NCBI GenBank assembly: GCA_900752065.1
Contig: CAADTT010000001.1
Location: 1 to 56,190 of the forward strand
Length of the DNA stretch: 56,190 nucleotides
Reading direction: 5' to 3'
Origin: Lachnospiraceae bacterium
GTDB taxonomy: Bacteria; Bacillota; Clostridia; Lachnospirales; Lachnospiraceae
Shown: piece by piece, positions 18,078 to 26,423 of the stretch
Layout of the letters: the number at the start of each line of letters is the position of its first letter
Position numbering within the stretch: the stretch's first letter is position 1
The notes under the pieces: generated by a model
The model's database searches: none
Seen by the model: only the letters and a program-made list of their open reading frames with translations
Told to the model about the DNA's origin: nothing
Made by a program: the position numbers and the translations under genes

Positions 18078-19553
18078 TCAATTCCTCCACAGAGCTCCCA
18101 CCAGCACGGTCATATCATCCTTTGCACAGCACTCCTGATAGAGCAGCGCCCGCGTCAGAATATCCCTCGCCATCTCCTGTGCGTTCTTCGTCTCCTGCTG
18201 CATGATAATATCCTTAATGATCTCCTCCGCCTCCTGATGCGGCAGGGCATCCAGCACCCCGTCTGACACCATGATGATAAAATCTCCTGGTTCCAGCTTC
18301 TTTCTGGCGCTTTCATAGTCCAGCTCACGCAAAAAGCCAATCGGGAGGCTCGTAGATGCCAGCGACTCCACCCAGTCCTTCTTTTTAAAAAAAGTTGTCG
18401 ATGCGCCGACCTTTAATAGCTCACACTCTCCCGTGTACAGATCTACCATACAGAGATCCACCGTGGAAAACATCTGGTTATTGTTCTGCAGCATCATCGT
18501 AGAGTGTATCATATGCACCGCCGTCTCTTTTGAGAACCCGGCGTGCAGAAACTGCTCCAGAAGCTCGATGACCGTCTCGCTCTCCCGGCAGGCACAGGTG
18601 CCTGATCCCATGCCATCCGACAGACTCATGATCATCTGGCCGTTCTCGCTCCGGAACATGGAAAAGCTGTCCCCGGACACCATCTCCCCCTCTTTTGTCA
18701 CCTTCGCTACCCCGTTCACCATATGAAACTCCGGCTCCGCAAGGAAGAGAACCGTACTGTACTCCCTGTTAATAATTGTCCGGCTGTCTCTGTCAGGAAC
18801 CATTTTCCGGCTGCACACCTCCGATACGATCCCGGCGACCTCCTTTGTAGAAATACACCTCCCTTTTCTCGCTGTCCGCATGGTGATAAACAGTTCCAGC
18901 CTGTCCGCATCTCTCCTGGAATCCCACATCTCCCGCATGATGATTCCGTGCATACGCAGCTTGATATCCATCTGTTTTTCCAGTCCTGCCTCCACCGGAC
19001 GCACCTCATAGGTCATGCTTGCCGCCGCCTCCATGATTGCCGCTGTACCGTAGAGCTGTTCCGCCACCGCTTCTCTGTTTTCCAGCATCCGGTTGCTCCA
19101 CATCAGATTCAGTTTCGCCACACGAAAGCTCTCCCGCATGGTTTCCAGAAAGCTTGTCCCCTTCGAACAGATTTCTAAAAAAGGAGCCTTTTCTCCATCT
19201 TCTTCCCCTTCGATCACATGCAGCAGCTCATAAGCCTCCCGATATGTCCGGATACTGTTTTTTTCCCAGCAATGCCCGCATCCGGGGCAATAACGGCATA
19301 CCTTATACTGTACTTCCCGGAAAATATCCTGGACATCCTCATCGGAAAGCCCCTCCTTTTTGCCCGGCATATTCCGAAAAGTGCCGGCGAGCTGCCGAAA
19401 AGACTCCGCATATCTCTCCATACGCTCTCTTCCCGGCTCACACGTCTCCATAACCTGTTCTTCCCGATATCTTTCTCCCAGTATCAGTTTTATGACATCC
19501 CACATCACCCATAGCAGGCTTACGATCAGGACTGCAAGAATAAATTCACTCAT
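18078..19553 (-). CDS. spoIIE: Stage II sporulation protein E, short form (PP2C phosphatase)
   Basis: 491 aa. SpoIIE dephosphorylates SpoIIAA to activate sigma-F in the forespore. The C-terminal half is a PP2C-type domain: SDGMGSG, then ELLKVGASTTFF and FIIMVSDGVLDALP with metal-binding Asp residues. A central cysteine cluster (CRYCPGCGHCW) matches the SpoIIE middle region. The N-terminus has one obvious membrane helix (about 2-24), whereas Bacillus SpoIIE has ten and is about 830 aa. The ATG at 19553 has GGGAGG 9 nt upstream; the frame is open to 19619 but without an RBS. The promoter has the 21-bp spacing typical of Spo0A-activated spoIIE. Confidence 0.85.
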   Translation of the reverse strand: MSEFILAVLIVSLLWVMWDVIKLILGERYREEQVMETCEPGRERMERYAESFRQLAGTFRNMPGKKEGLSDEDVQDIFREVQYKVCRYCPGCGHCWEKNSIRTYREAYELLHVIEGEEDGEKAPFLEICSKGTSFLETMRESFRVAKLNLMWSNRMLENREAVAEQLYGTAAIMEAAASMTYEVRPVEAGLEKQMDIKLRMHGIIMREMWDSRRDADRLELFITMRTARKGRCISTKEVAGIVSEVCSRKMVPDRDSRTIINREYSTVLFLAEPEFHMVNGVAKVTKEGEMVSGDSFSMFRSENGQMIMSLSDGMGSGTCACRESETVIELLEQFLHAGFSKETAVHMIHSTMMLQNNNQMFSTVDLCMVDLYTGECELLKVGASTTFFKKKDWVESLASTSLPIGFLRELDYESARKKLEPGDFIIMVSDGVLDALPHQEAEEIIKDIIMQQETKNAQEMARDILTRALLYQECCAKDDMTVLVGALWRN

Positions 19554-19586
19554 TTTCCGTAACCTCCCGTCAGGAACTATAACGAC

Positions 19587-19619
19587 AGTATACGCAAACC
19601 TCTGGTTGATTTTTGTCAA
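19587..19619 (-). promoter_or_regulatory. spoIIE promoter with 21-bp spacer (Spo0A type)
   Basis: On the minus strand, a perfect -35 TTGACA (19614-19619) and -10 TATACT (19587-19592) are 21 bp apart. Bacillus spoIIE has the same unusual 21-bp spacing and needs Spo0A. A 0A-box-like TTTGTCAAA overlaps the -35 on the opposite strand. Confidence 0.65.
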
Positions 19620-19651
19620 AAGAATATGTCGGTTACGGAAAATTTATCGAC

Positions 19652-19686
19652 GAAAAAGGACACCGGAAATCTTTTCCGATGTCCTA
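19652..19686 (-). terminator. Terminator after divIC
   Basis: A 13-bp stem (AGGACATCGGAAA/TTTCCGGTGTCCT, one wobble) with a 2-3 nt loop is followed by TTTTT on the minus strand, 11 nt after the divIC stop. It separates divIC from the spoIIE promoter. Confidence 0.85.
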
Positions 19687-19696
19687 TCTGGCTTTT

Positions 19697-19999
19697 CTAA
19701 TTTGCCGGCTTGATCAGGATCTCATCCGGATATACCAGCCCCAGCTTGTCCCTGGCGATCTTTTCCACGTACTCGTCCGTCTGCATGTATTCCTGCAGGC
19801 CATTGATTTCCTCTGTACGTTTCTTCTCATCCTCAAGCTGCCTGGTCAGCCTGGCTTCCTGCTCCTCAAATGCTGCATTTTTTACCATCAGCGAATGACT
19901 CTGAATCGTGAGACTAACCAGCAAAACAGTAACAACAGCAGTAATGCACAGCATTGCACTGCGGTTTCCCCTTTTCCCGCGCTTTTTTTTCCTTTTCAT
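19697..19999 (-). CDS. divIC: Septum formation initiator DivIC/FtsB-like
   Basis: 100 aa. A basic N-terminus, one membrane helix (about 15-35) and an extracellular coiled coil (about 38-75) are followed by the conserved end DEYVEKIARDKLGLVYPDEILI. It is part of the DivIB-DivIC-FtsL division complex. It lies 18 bp after yabQ in the usual yabP-yabQ-divIC order. Confidence 0.92.
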   Translation of the reverse strand: MKRKKKRGKRGNRSAMLCITAVVTVLLVSLTIQSHSLMVKNAAFEEQEARLTRQLEDEKKRTEEINGLQEYMQTDEYVEKIARDKLGLVYPDEILIKPAN

Positions 20000-20017
20000 A
20001 TAAAATGACCTTCCTTA

Positions 20018-20476
20018 TTAATTTCTTCCCCTTTTTTCGAATAATGTCATTTTAACCTTTTTCATCCTCTTTTTCAATGTTTTTTTCGGTTTTTTGCACG
20101 CTTTTTTAACAAAAATTTTTAAAGGAGAATACACAATTCCCACTATTTTACTTAAAATTGTCACAAAAAGGCCCAATCCCGCAGACACTGCCTTCAGAAT
20201 CAGAGGGCTGACGCTCTTGTGATACAGTCCCATTCCAAGCACTATCGCACACAGGGAAAACCCCCTGACCCCCCCGCTGTTTTTCAGGAAGATCCCCCCG
20301 AAGGCGAGGATTCCCGCCGCACTCCAATACAAAAAATCCTCCACCGCGAGAAGCAGATTGCCATGAGGAAATACCCGGCGCACCGCACGCAGCAGATCGT
20401 ATCCGAAGAGCAGCAGCACTCCGGCGGAGGCGCAGACCAGAAAAAAGAAGATTTCGCCCTGAATCTCACTGCTCAT
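20018..20476 (-). CDS. yabQ: Spore cortex biosynthesis protein YabQ
   Basis: 152 aa. Four hydrophobic segments (about 7-27, 40-60, 65-85, 92-112) and a strongly basic tail (about 120-152). The N-terminus SSEIQGEIFFFLVCASAGVL fits YabQ, which is needed for cortex formation in Bacillus and sits in the outer forespore membrane. Starts 3 bp after the yabP stop. Confidence 0.88.
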   Translation of the reverse strand: MSSEIQGEIFFFLVCASAGVLLLFGYDLLRAVRRVFPHGNLLLAVEDFLYWSAAGILAFGGIFLKNSGGVRGFSLCAIVLGMGLYHKSVSPLILKAVSAGLGLFVTILSKIVGIVYSPLKIFVKKACKKPKKTLKKRMKKVKMTLFEKRGRN

Positions 20477-20479
20477 AGG

Positions 20480-20761
20480 CTACCGGAACATTCTCGCCAG
20501 CACAGAACCGTTTTTCTGGCTGCGTCCCCCGTCAGAATAGACCAGACTGTCTACCTTGCCATCGATGTCCACCTCTCCCGTCTCCAGTGTCAGTCTGTTG
20601 ATATGAAGTTCTTTCCCCTTCACAGTCAGCCTTCCCATCTCTGTCTCCAGAAGAATTTCCTGCTCATCAAAAGAGAGCACATCTGTCACTCCGGTGATCA
20701 TCCCGCTGTGCCTGCCGGAAACCGTCAGCTTATGTGCTCCCTGTGTCTGTTTTTCTTCCAT
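20480..20761 (-). CDS. yabP: Sporulation protein YabP
   Basis: 93 aa. A soluble beta-rich protein of the YabP/YqfC family; GVTDVLSFDEQEILLET and LHINRLTLETGEVDIDGKV are the characteristic parts. The role is in spore cortex or coat assembly; the biochemical function is unknown. I use the ATG at 20761 with AGGAG upstream; the open frame runs to 20854 but that extension is not YabP-like. Confidence 0.88.
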   Translation of the reverse strand: MEEKQTQGAHKLTVSGRHSGMITGVTDVLSFDEQEILLETEMGRLTVKGKELHINRLTLETGEVDIDGKVDSLVYSDGGRSQKNGSVLARMFR

Positions 20762-20822
20762 GCCCTCTCCTTTTTCTGTCTCTGCCTTTCTAAAACATAT
20801 GAAAAAAGAAGCGGAAATATGC

Positions 20823-21062
20823 TTACAGATAGCGGTAAAGCTCCTTTGCATCATCCTTTTTTACCGTCTCCTGCACATTCAAAACCTCTACTCTGACCGC
20901 CTTTGTCCCAAACTGAATCTCCAGGATATCTCCTGCCTTCACCGCCGCGGACGCCTTTGCCGGACGGTCGTTCAGCAGCACTCTTCCCGCATCGCAGGCT
21001 TCATTTGCCACCGTCCTGCGCTTGATCAGCCGGGATACCTTTAAAAATTTGTCTAACCTCAT
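20823..21062 (-). CDS. rqcP: S4-domain RNA-binding protein RqcP/YabO
   Basis: 79 aa. A single S4 domain beginning MRLDKFLKVSRLIKRRTVANEACDAG. The Bacillus homologue binds the 50S subunit with RqcH and helps add C-terminal alanine tails to stalled peptides. The ATG at 21062 has a GGAGGAG RBS; the frame open to 21176 adds a non-homologous, Cys- and Arg-rich extension. Located between hup and yabP, as expected for this cluster. Confidence 0.92.
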   Translation of the reverse strand: MRLDKFLKVSRLIKRRTVANEACDAGRVLLNDRPAKASAAVKAGDILEIQFGTKAVRVEVLNVQETVKKDDAKELYRYL

Positions 21063-21078
21063 ACTTTGTCTCCTCCTG

Positions 21079-21122
21079 CAAAAAAAGAACCGCCTCACGC
21101 CTGTCGGTAAACAGGCCGGGGC
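21079..21122 (-). terminator. Probable terminator after hup
   Basis: On the minus strand, a GCCTG/CAGGC hairpin and a GC-rich foot are followed by TTCTTTTTTTG, about 75 nt after the hup stop and just before the rqcP RBS. Some read-through into rqcP is likely. Confidence 0.45.
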
Positions 21123-21193
21123 AGCTCTTCTGCATTTCATTTTGTCCGTTGCCATTCGCTTTCTAACCGGCAACATCCCCTGAACGGTTCCTC

Positions 21194-21472
21194 TTATTTC
21201 TCGTTTACAAGATCTTTTAATGCCTTGCCTGCTTTAAATTTCGGAGCCTTGGATGCAGGAATTACCATCGTCTCGCCGCTCTGCGGATTTCTGCCCTCTC
21301 TTGCTGCTCTCTCAGATACCTCAAAAGTTCCAAAACCAACCAACTGGATCTTCTCACCTTTCTTTAATTCCTCAGCAACTACGTCTGTAAATGCCTTTAA
21401 AACCTTCTCCGCATCTTTTTTGGATAATTCTGTTTTCTCCGCAATCGCTGCGATCAGTTCTGTCTTATTCAT
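21194..21472 (-). CDS. hup: DNA-binding protein HU
   Basis: 92 aa, standard HU length. MNKTELIAAIAEKTELSKKDAE start, GFGTFEVSERAAREGRNPQ flank of the DNA-binding arm (with the conserved NP) and AGKALKDLVN end. A nucleoid protein that bends DNA. It has a strong promoter of its own within the mazG-rqcP stretch. Confidence 0.97.
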   Translation of the reverse strand: MNKTELIAAIAEKTELSKKDAEKVLKAFTDVVAEELKKGEKIQLVGFGTFEVSERAAREGRNPQSGETMVIPASKAPKFKAGKALKDLVNEK

Positions 21473-21580
21473 GGAAATTTCCTCCTCTGATTTCTCTTTT
21501 CGTTCTATTCCTCTTTATAAGATTTCCATCTTTCTTTTTGAATTCTGCCCAACTTCTCCCTGTTCAGAATCCTACGTCTA

Positions 21581-21609
21581 TTTATAAGCTTTTCTCCCTG
21601 ATTTGTCAA
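21581..21609 (-). promoter_or_regulatory. hup promoter
   Basis: On the minus strand, a perfect -35 TTGACA (21604-21609), 17-bp spacer and -10 TATAAA (21581-21586). About 110 bp before the hup start. Confidence 0.8.
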
Positions 21610-21646
21610 GGAATTTCGGGTTTTTTCATGATATCCGTGTTACTAT

Positions 21647-22126
21647 TCATTTCCCGCTCAATCCCTCAAAATAGTTTACAATTTCTCTCTCCGCCGCCCG
21701 GACAGCTTTCTCCTGGCGCTCGATCTCCTCCGCCGTCTTTCCTGCTTTCTCCAGTTTTTTGATCTCCGACCACTTCCGCACCAGTTCCCCATTCTCATCC
21801 ACAAAACCTGTACCAAATACATGGGGATGGCGCCGGATCATCTTTTTGCTGATCCCCTCAATGACGTCATCTATGGAGAACAGGCCGTCCTCCTCTGCGA
21901 TGCGGCTCATCAGCATCAGAACCATCAGCAGATCCCCCAGCTCTTCGCAGAGATTTTCCGCATCCTTCGTCTCCTCGCAGAGCCGGATGCCCGCCACCGT
22001 CTCCGCCAGTTCACCAAAAAGAGAAGGCTTCAGACTCGAAAGAGTCTGAGCCTTGTCCCACGGACATTCCTGCCTCAGCCTTTCGATGATTCCGCGGAAA
22101 TCATCGAAGCTGTGGCTGTCCTCCAT
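21647..22126 (-). CDS. mazG: Nucleoside triphosphate pyrophosphohydrolase MazG
   Basis: 159 aa, a single MazG domain. Bacillus YabN instead has an extra N-terminal methylase-like domain. LRQECPWDKAQTLSSLKPSL start and ENLCEELGDLLMVLMLMSRIAEE with the EExxD metal site. It hydrolyses abnormal or excess NTPs to NMP and pyrophosphate. I use the ATG at 22126 because the homologous region begins there; an ATG at 22141 would overlap the phosphoglucomutase stop. The next gene of the conserved cluster is hup. Confidence 0.9.
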   Translation of the reverse strand: MEDSHSFDDFRGIIERLRQECPWDKAQTLSSLKPSLFGELAETVAGIRLCEETKDAENLCEELGDLLMVLMLMSRIAEEDGLFSIDDVIEGISKKMIRRHPHVFGTGFVDENGELVRKWSEIKKLEKAGKTAEEIERQEKAVRAAEREIVNYFEGLSGK

Positions 22127-22127
22127 A

Positions 22128-23867
22128 TTAAAGCATCTCATTGATCATAGCCAGAACCTGCTCGCCGAGAGCTGCAGACTTCACATCCGCATCCTCCAGA
22201 GAGGTTCCCTTTACTCCATAGTAGAACTTCACCTTCGGTTCTGTACCGGAAGGTCTTACGCACAGCCATGCGTCGTCGTTCAGGTCGAAGTAAAGCACGT
22301 TGGAGCTCGGAAGTCCGGTGGCTGTCACTTCCCCTGTCTCCAGATTCTTAACTGTGTCTTTCTTGTAATCTCTTACAGAGATCACCTTGTACTCTCCGAT
22401 CTGTACCGGCGGATCATTTCTGAGCGTCTCCAGGATCTGCTGGATCTTCTCAAGTCCCTCGATGCCCTTCAACGTGATGGCTTTTACATCATCCTTGAAG
22501 TATCCGTATTTCTCATACATATCGATCAGGGCATCCCAGAGGGTCTTGCCCTGGGTCTTATAATATGCCGCCGCCTCGCACAGAGCCATAGTAGCCACGA
22601 TCGCATCCTTATCTCTCGCATGGGTTCCGATCAGGCAGCCGTAGCTCTCCTCAAAGCCAAACAGATACGTTCCCTTTCCGCTCTTCTCAAATCCCAGGAT
22701 CTGCTGTCCGATAAACTTGAAGCCCGTGAGTACCTCAATGAAACGAAGTCCGTAGGATCTGGCGATCACGCCAGCCATATTGGAGGAAACGATAGTGCTG
22801 ACTACCGCTCCGTCCTCCGGAAGTTCTCCTGCGGCTGCCTTTCTCTGGCTCAGCTCATACTCTTCTAAGAGACAGCCAGACATATTTCCTGTCATGCTCA
22901 GGTACTCGCCGCTATCTGTATCCTTCACATAAACGCCAAGACGGTCCGCATCCGGGTCTGTGGCAAGCACTAAATCTGCGTCTACTTCCTTTGCCAGCTT
23001 CAATCCCAGCTCAAAGGCTTCTGCCGCCTCCGGGTTCGGGTAGCTGACCGTCGGGAACTCGCCGTCCGGCAGCTCCTGCTCTTTTACCACATACACATTT
23101 TCAAAGCCAAGCTCCTTTAAAACTCTTCTTGCCGGGATATTTCCTGTTCCATGAAGCGGAGAATAAACAATCTTCAGATCTTTTCCCACTTCCTTAATCG
23201 CATCCCAGTGGATTACCTGGCTCTTTAATGCCTCCATATAGCTGTCATCGATCGCCTGTCCGATGACCTCATAAAGACCTGCTGCCTTTGCGTCTTCTTT
23301 CTCCATCGTCTTTACCGTGGCATAGTCTGTCACCTTGCGGACCTCTGCCATGATCCCCGTGTCGTGAGGCGGTGTGATCTGTGCGCCGTCCTCCCAGTAT
23401 ACCTTATAGCCGTTGTACTCCGGCGGATTGTGGCTAGCCGTGATATTGATTCCGGCCGTACACTTTAAGGTACGCACCGCAAAGGACAGTTCCGGTGTCG
23501 GACGCAGGGATTCGAACACATACGCCTTGATCCCATTCGCAGCCAGACAGAGCGCCGCCTCATCTGCAAACTCCGGCGACATTCTTCTGGAGTCGTAGGC
23601 AATAGCCACGCCTTTCTCCTTCGCTCCCACGGATATGATATAGTTTGCCAGTCCCTGAGTCGCTTTTCTTACTGTATACATATTCATGCGGTTTGTTCCC
23701 GCTCCAATGATCCCGCGGAGTCCTGCTGTACCAAACTCCAGATCTGCGTAGAAACGTTCTTTGATCTCTTTTTCATCATCTGCGATGGCCTTCAGCTCCG
23801 CCTTCGTCGCATCATCAAAATACGGGTTGGAAAGCCACTCTTCATACACTTTTTTATAGTCCATCAT
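22128..23867 (-). CDS. pgcA: Alpha-phosphoglucomutase
   Basis: 579 aa, close to Bacillus PgcA (581 aa). It interconverts glucose 1-phosphate and glucose 6-phosphate (some act on mannose or ribose phosphates). GTAGLRGIIGAGTNRMN near the N-terminus, catalytic Ser145 in TASHNP, metal loop DPDADRLG, and the phosphate-binding RPSGTEPK at the C-terminus. The start has GGAGG 6 nt upstream. Its stop region overlaps the possible upstream start of mazG. Confidence 0.92.
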   Translation of the reverse strand: MMDYKKVYEEWLSNPYFDDATKAELKAIADDEKEIKERFYADLEFGTAGLRGIIGAGTNRMNMYTVRKATQGLANYIISVGAKEKGVAIAYDSRRMSPEFADEAALCLAANGIKAYVFESLRPTPELSFAVRTLKCTAGINITASHNPPEYNGYKVYWEDGAQITPPHDTGIMAEVRKVTDYATVKTMEKEDAKAAGLYEVIGQAIDDSYMEALKSQVIHWDAIKEVGKDLKIVYSPLHGTGNIPARRVLKELGFENVYVVKEQELPDGEFPTVSYPNPEAAEAFELGLKLAKEVDADLVLATDPDADRLGVYVKDTDSGEYLSMTGNMSGCLLEEYELSQRKAAAGELPEDGAVVSTIVSSNMAGVIARSYGLRFIEVLTGFKFIGQQILGFEKSGKGTYLFGFEESYGCLIGTHARDKDAIVATMALCEAAAYYKTQGKTLWDALIDMYEKYGYFKDDVKAITLKGIEGLEKIQQILETLRNDPPVQIGEYKVISVRDYKKDTVKNLETGEVTATGLPSSNVLYFDLNDDAWLCVRPSGTEPKVKFYYGVKGTSLEDADVKSAALGEQVLAMINEML

Positions 23868-23899
23868 GAAAACCTCCTCATCTGGTTGTTTATGGGGTC

Positions 23900-23908
23900 A
23901 TTATACCA
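23900..23908 (-). promoter_or_regulatory. Extended -10 promoter of the phosphoglucomutase gene
   Basis: TGGTATAAT on the minus strand is a perfect extended -10 (TGnTATAAT), 33 bp before the start codon. No clear -35, as is usual for this type. Confidence 0.6.
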
Positions 23909-23917
23909 TCCCGCTTC

Positions 23918-24901
23918 TCATAAATCCAGTATTTTCAGAAATGCATCCCTTTTTTGCTGCTGCTCCACCAGAGTTTGCAGCTTTTCCACATTCTTCCCGG
24001 GAAGCCATGCTTTGTTGTGATTATAGTAGTGATTTGCCAGTTTCCAGAATTTCTCAGGATATGCCAGACGGATTTTTAAGTATTCCCGCTCCCGCCGCCC
24101 CAGACACAGCACTTTGTCATACTCCTCCACCATCGCCATGCCAAGTCTGGGGTCCCAGTTCTGCTTTTCGAGAATTTTTCTTAAAAACTGGTACAGGTCG
24201 CCTGCCTGCACATCACAGCGGCATTTTGTGAAGTTCGTGGTCGCCATCCCTTTTCTTGTATTCAGGATCTGATGCTGGTTATAATCTCCGTGGCAGATCA
24301 GCTTTTGGCTCACGGCCTCCTCGTACATCTCGCTGTACCCGGACGACAAAAGAAGCTTCTGCGCCTCCTGCGCCTGTGCAAAAAACATGGCATAGTGATT
24401 CAAGAAGCAGCTCTCAAATGCATTCTTCCGGCGCCTTCCTTTTATGAAATTCCACGCCTTCCTGATCTCCCGGTTCCTTCCGGCATACTCTTCCTCCAGA
24501 CTCTCCCCTGTATAGATTTCCTCTCCTTCTGTTTCCGGCAGTCTCATCAGCCTGTGAATCTTTGCCAGATTCCGGACGGCCCGCAGGATATCCTCACCGT
24601 TTTTCGTGTCGCACTCCCGCCCGTCAAACCAGTCCTTTACAATATAGACTGTTTCATCCCTGTCCTTCGTCACCAGCTCCCCTTCTGCGTTTTCCACTGT
24701 CCGGTCTACCAGCGCATATCCCTCTTCCCTGAGGTGGTCAAGCACTCTGTTCTGAAAGCGCAGGCGGTTTACCGAACCGTAAAACTCCGTGATCAGCTTC
24801 AGTCCCTGATCTGTCTCGCAGAGAAAGGATCCCCTGCCCCGTCTGGTTCCTGCTATCTTCAGGTCGTACTGTTCCAGTACCTTTAATCCCCGTTCATTCA
24901 C
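23918..24901 (-). CDS. CotS-family spore coat kinase-like protein
   Basis: 327 aa, the usual length of CotS/YsxE/YutH coat proteins. They have an aminoglycoside-phosphotransferase (kinase) fold. The catalytic-loop equivalent is ICHGDYNQHQIL; the following metal-binding position reads TTNFTKCRCD rather than a clear DFG/D-x-D, so activity is uncertain. In Bacillus these proteins sit in the inner spore coat. Start preceded by GGGGGA. It lies about 90 bp after cca on the same strand. Confidence 0.8.
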   Translation of the reverse strand: MNERGLKVLEQYDLKIAGTRRGRGSFLCETDQGLKLITEFYGSVNRLRFQNRVLDHLREEGYALVDRTVENAEGELVTKDRDETVYIVKDWFDGRECDTKNGEDILRAVRNLAKIHRLMRLPETEGEEIYTGESLEEEYAGRNREIRKAWNFIKGRRRKNAFESCFLNHYAMFFAQAQEAQKLLLSSGYSEMYEEAVSQKLICHGDYNQHQILNTRKGMATTNFTKCRCDVQAGDLYQFLRKILEKQNWDPRLGMAMVEEYDKVLCLGRREREYLKIRLAYPEKFWKLANHYYNHNKAWLPGKNVEKLQTLVEQQQKRDAFLKILDL

Positions 24902-24990
24902 TCTAATCCCCCCACTCGTATCTTCCGCTGCCTCCCTCTTCTGCGAGGGTCAGCTATATTTCCTTCTATCCTATGTGGGGGAAAACATGT

Positions 24991-26337
24991 TTAGAACATG
25001 GGAGAAGTGTCCCGAAGCCTCCTGCTGTAGTCCAGCAGATATTCCTTTGTATTATGCTGCGGCTCTTCCAGCACATGATCCAAAAGAAGCGCCAGCATCT
25101 GCCCCAGTTCTTTTCCGGGCTTCATTCCGTCAGCAATCAGTTCTCTGCCGCCCACCGCCAGATCTTTTATGGAAAGGCACTGACATTCTTCCAGAATTTC
25201 ATGATAGATCCGGTTTACTTCATCCAGATCATGCAGTTTCTCCTCCTGCCCATAGCTGCTCTGTGCCAGAATATCTGCCCTCTGTACCTCCAGAAGCATG
25301 GGAAACATGTCTTCCCCCACCCTGCAGATCATCCGGCGCACGCTTTTCTGGTTCAGCGCCGGGCGCAGATCATGGTATTTCACCAGCCGCTTTACCTTAT
25401 TTAAGGTGTCATTATCAAGCCGCCACCGGTGCAGGACCTCTTCCGCAATACGCTCGCTATTCACCGGATGGCCTTTAAAGTGATCCCTTCCCGTCTCATC
25501 CACGGTGCGTACCTGCGGCTTTCCCATATCATGGAACAGCACGGCAAGACGCAGCACTTTGTCCTCCCTCACGTTTTCCAGCGCATGCAGGGTGTGCTCC
25601 CCCACCGTATACCTGTGATGAGGCGTATTCTGCTCTGTCTCCATCAGCACATCAAACTCCGGCAGGATCACGGCTGTAATTCCCGTTTCCCAGGCGGTCC
25701 GAAGCTCCTCCGGATGAGGGGACACCAGAAGCTTTATCATTTCCGTCTGGATTCTCTCGGCACTGATCTTTGCAAGGTTCCCCGCCAGACGCATGACGGC
25801 CTCCCTCGTCTTCTCCTCAATAGAAAATCCAAGCTGGGCAGAAAACCGGACGGCACGCAGGATACGCAGGGCATCCTCTGTAAATCGTTCCCCGGCATCT
25901 CCCACGCACCGGATGATCCTCCGTTCCATATCTCCCATGCCGTCAAAGGCGTCCACCATGCCGTCCTTTTCATTGTACGCCATGGCATTGATCGTAAAGT
26001 CTCTTCTGCGCAGATCTTCCACCAGATCGGATGTAAACAGCACCTCCTTCGGATGCCTGCCGTCCTCATATTCCCCATCGATCCGGTAGGTAGTGACCTC
26101 ATAGCCCTCCCCGTCCATCAGCACGGTGACTGTTCCATGCTTCAGTCCGGTATCCACGGTCCGCCGAAACAGCGCCTTTGTCTCCATCGGTCTGGCAGAT
26201 GTGGTGATATCCCAGTCATTTGGCTTACGTCCCAGCACAGAGTCCCGAATACAGCCGCCCACCGCATAAGCCTCGTATCCGGCCTGCTCCAATGTCTCTA
26301 TGATTTTTTTTACCTGCTTCGGCAGTGTGATTTCCAT
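24991..26337 (-). CDS. cca: CCA tRNA nucleotidyltransferase with HD domain
   Basis: 448 aa. Class II nucleotidyltransferase head: YAVGGCIRDSVLGRKPNDWDITTSA with catalytic Asp pair, RRDFTINAMAYN and the template motif EDALRILRAVRFSAQLGF. A C-terminal HD domain (LAVLFHDMGKP) follows. It adds or repairs the tRNA 3' CCA, needed because the tRNA-Gly gene (9932-10004) does not encode it. Start at ATG 26337 with GGAGGA RBS. Confidence 0.94.
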   Translation of the reverse strand: MEITLPKQVKKIIETLEQAGYEAYAVGGCIRDSVLGRKPNDWDITTSARPMETKALFRRTVDTGLKHGTVTVLMDGEGYEVTTYRIDGEYEDGRHPKEVLFTSDLVEDLRRRDFTINAMAYNEKDGMVDAFDGMGDMERRIIRCVGDAGERFTEDALRILRAVRFSAQLGFSIEEKTREAVMRLAGNLAKISAERIQTEMIKLLVSPHPEELRTAWETGITAVILPEFDVLMETEQNTPHHRYTVGEHTLHALENVREDKVLRLAVLFHDMGKPQVRTVDETGRDHFKGHPVNSERIAEEVLHRWRLDNDTLNKVKRLVKYHDLRPALNQKSVRRMICRVGEDMFPMLLEVQRADILAQSSYGQEEKLHDLDEVNRIYHEILEECQCLSIKDLAVGGRELIADGMKPGKELGQMLALLLDHVLEEPQHNTKEYLLDYSRRLRDTSPMF

Positions 26338-26423
26338 GACAGTTCCTCCGTATTCCTTAGTATTGCCTCATAATATAAACTATACTACCATTTTTTTATA
26401 CACAGGAAAAGTATCTTTCTATA

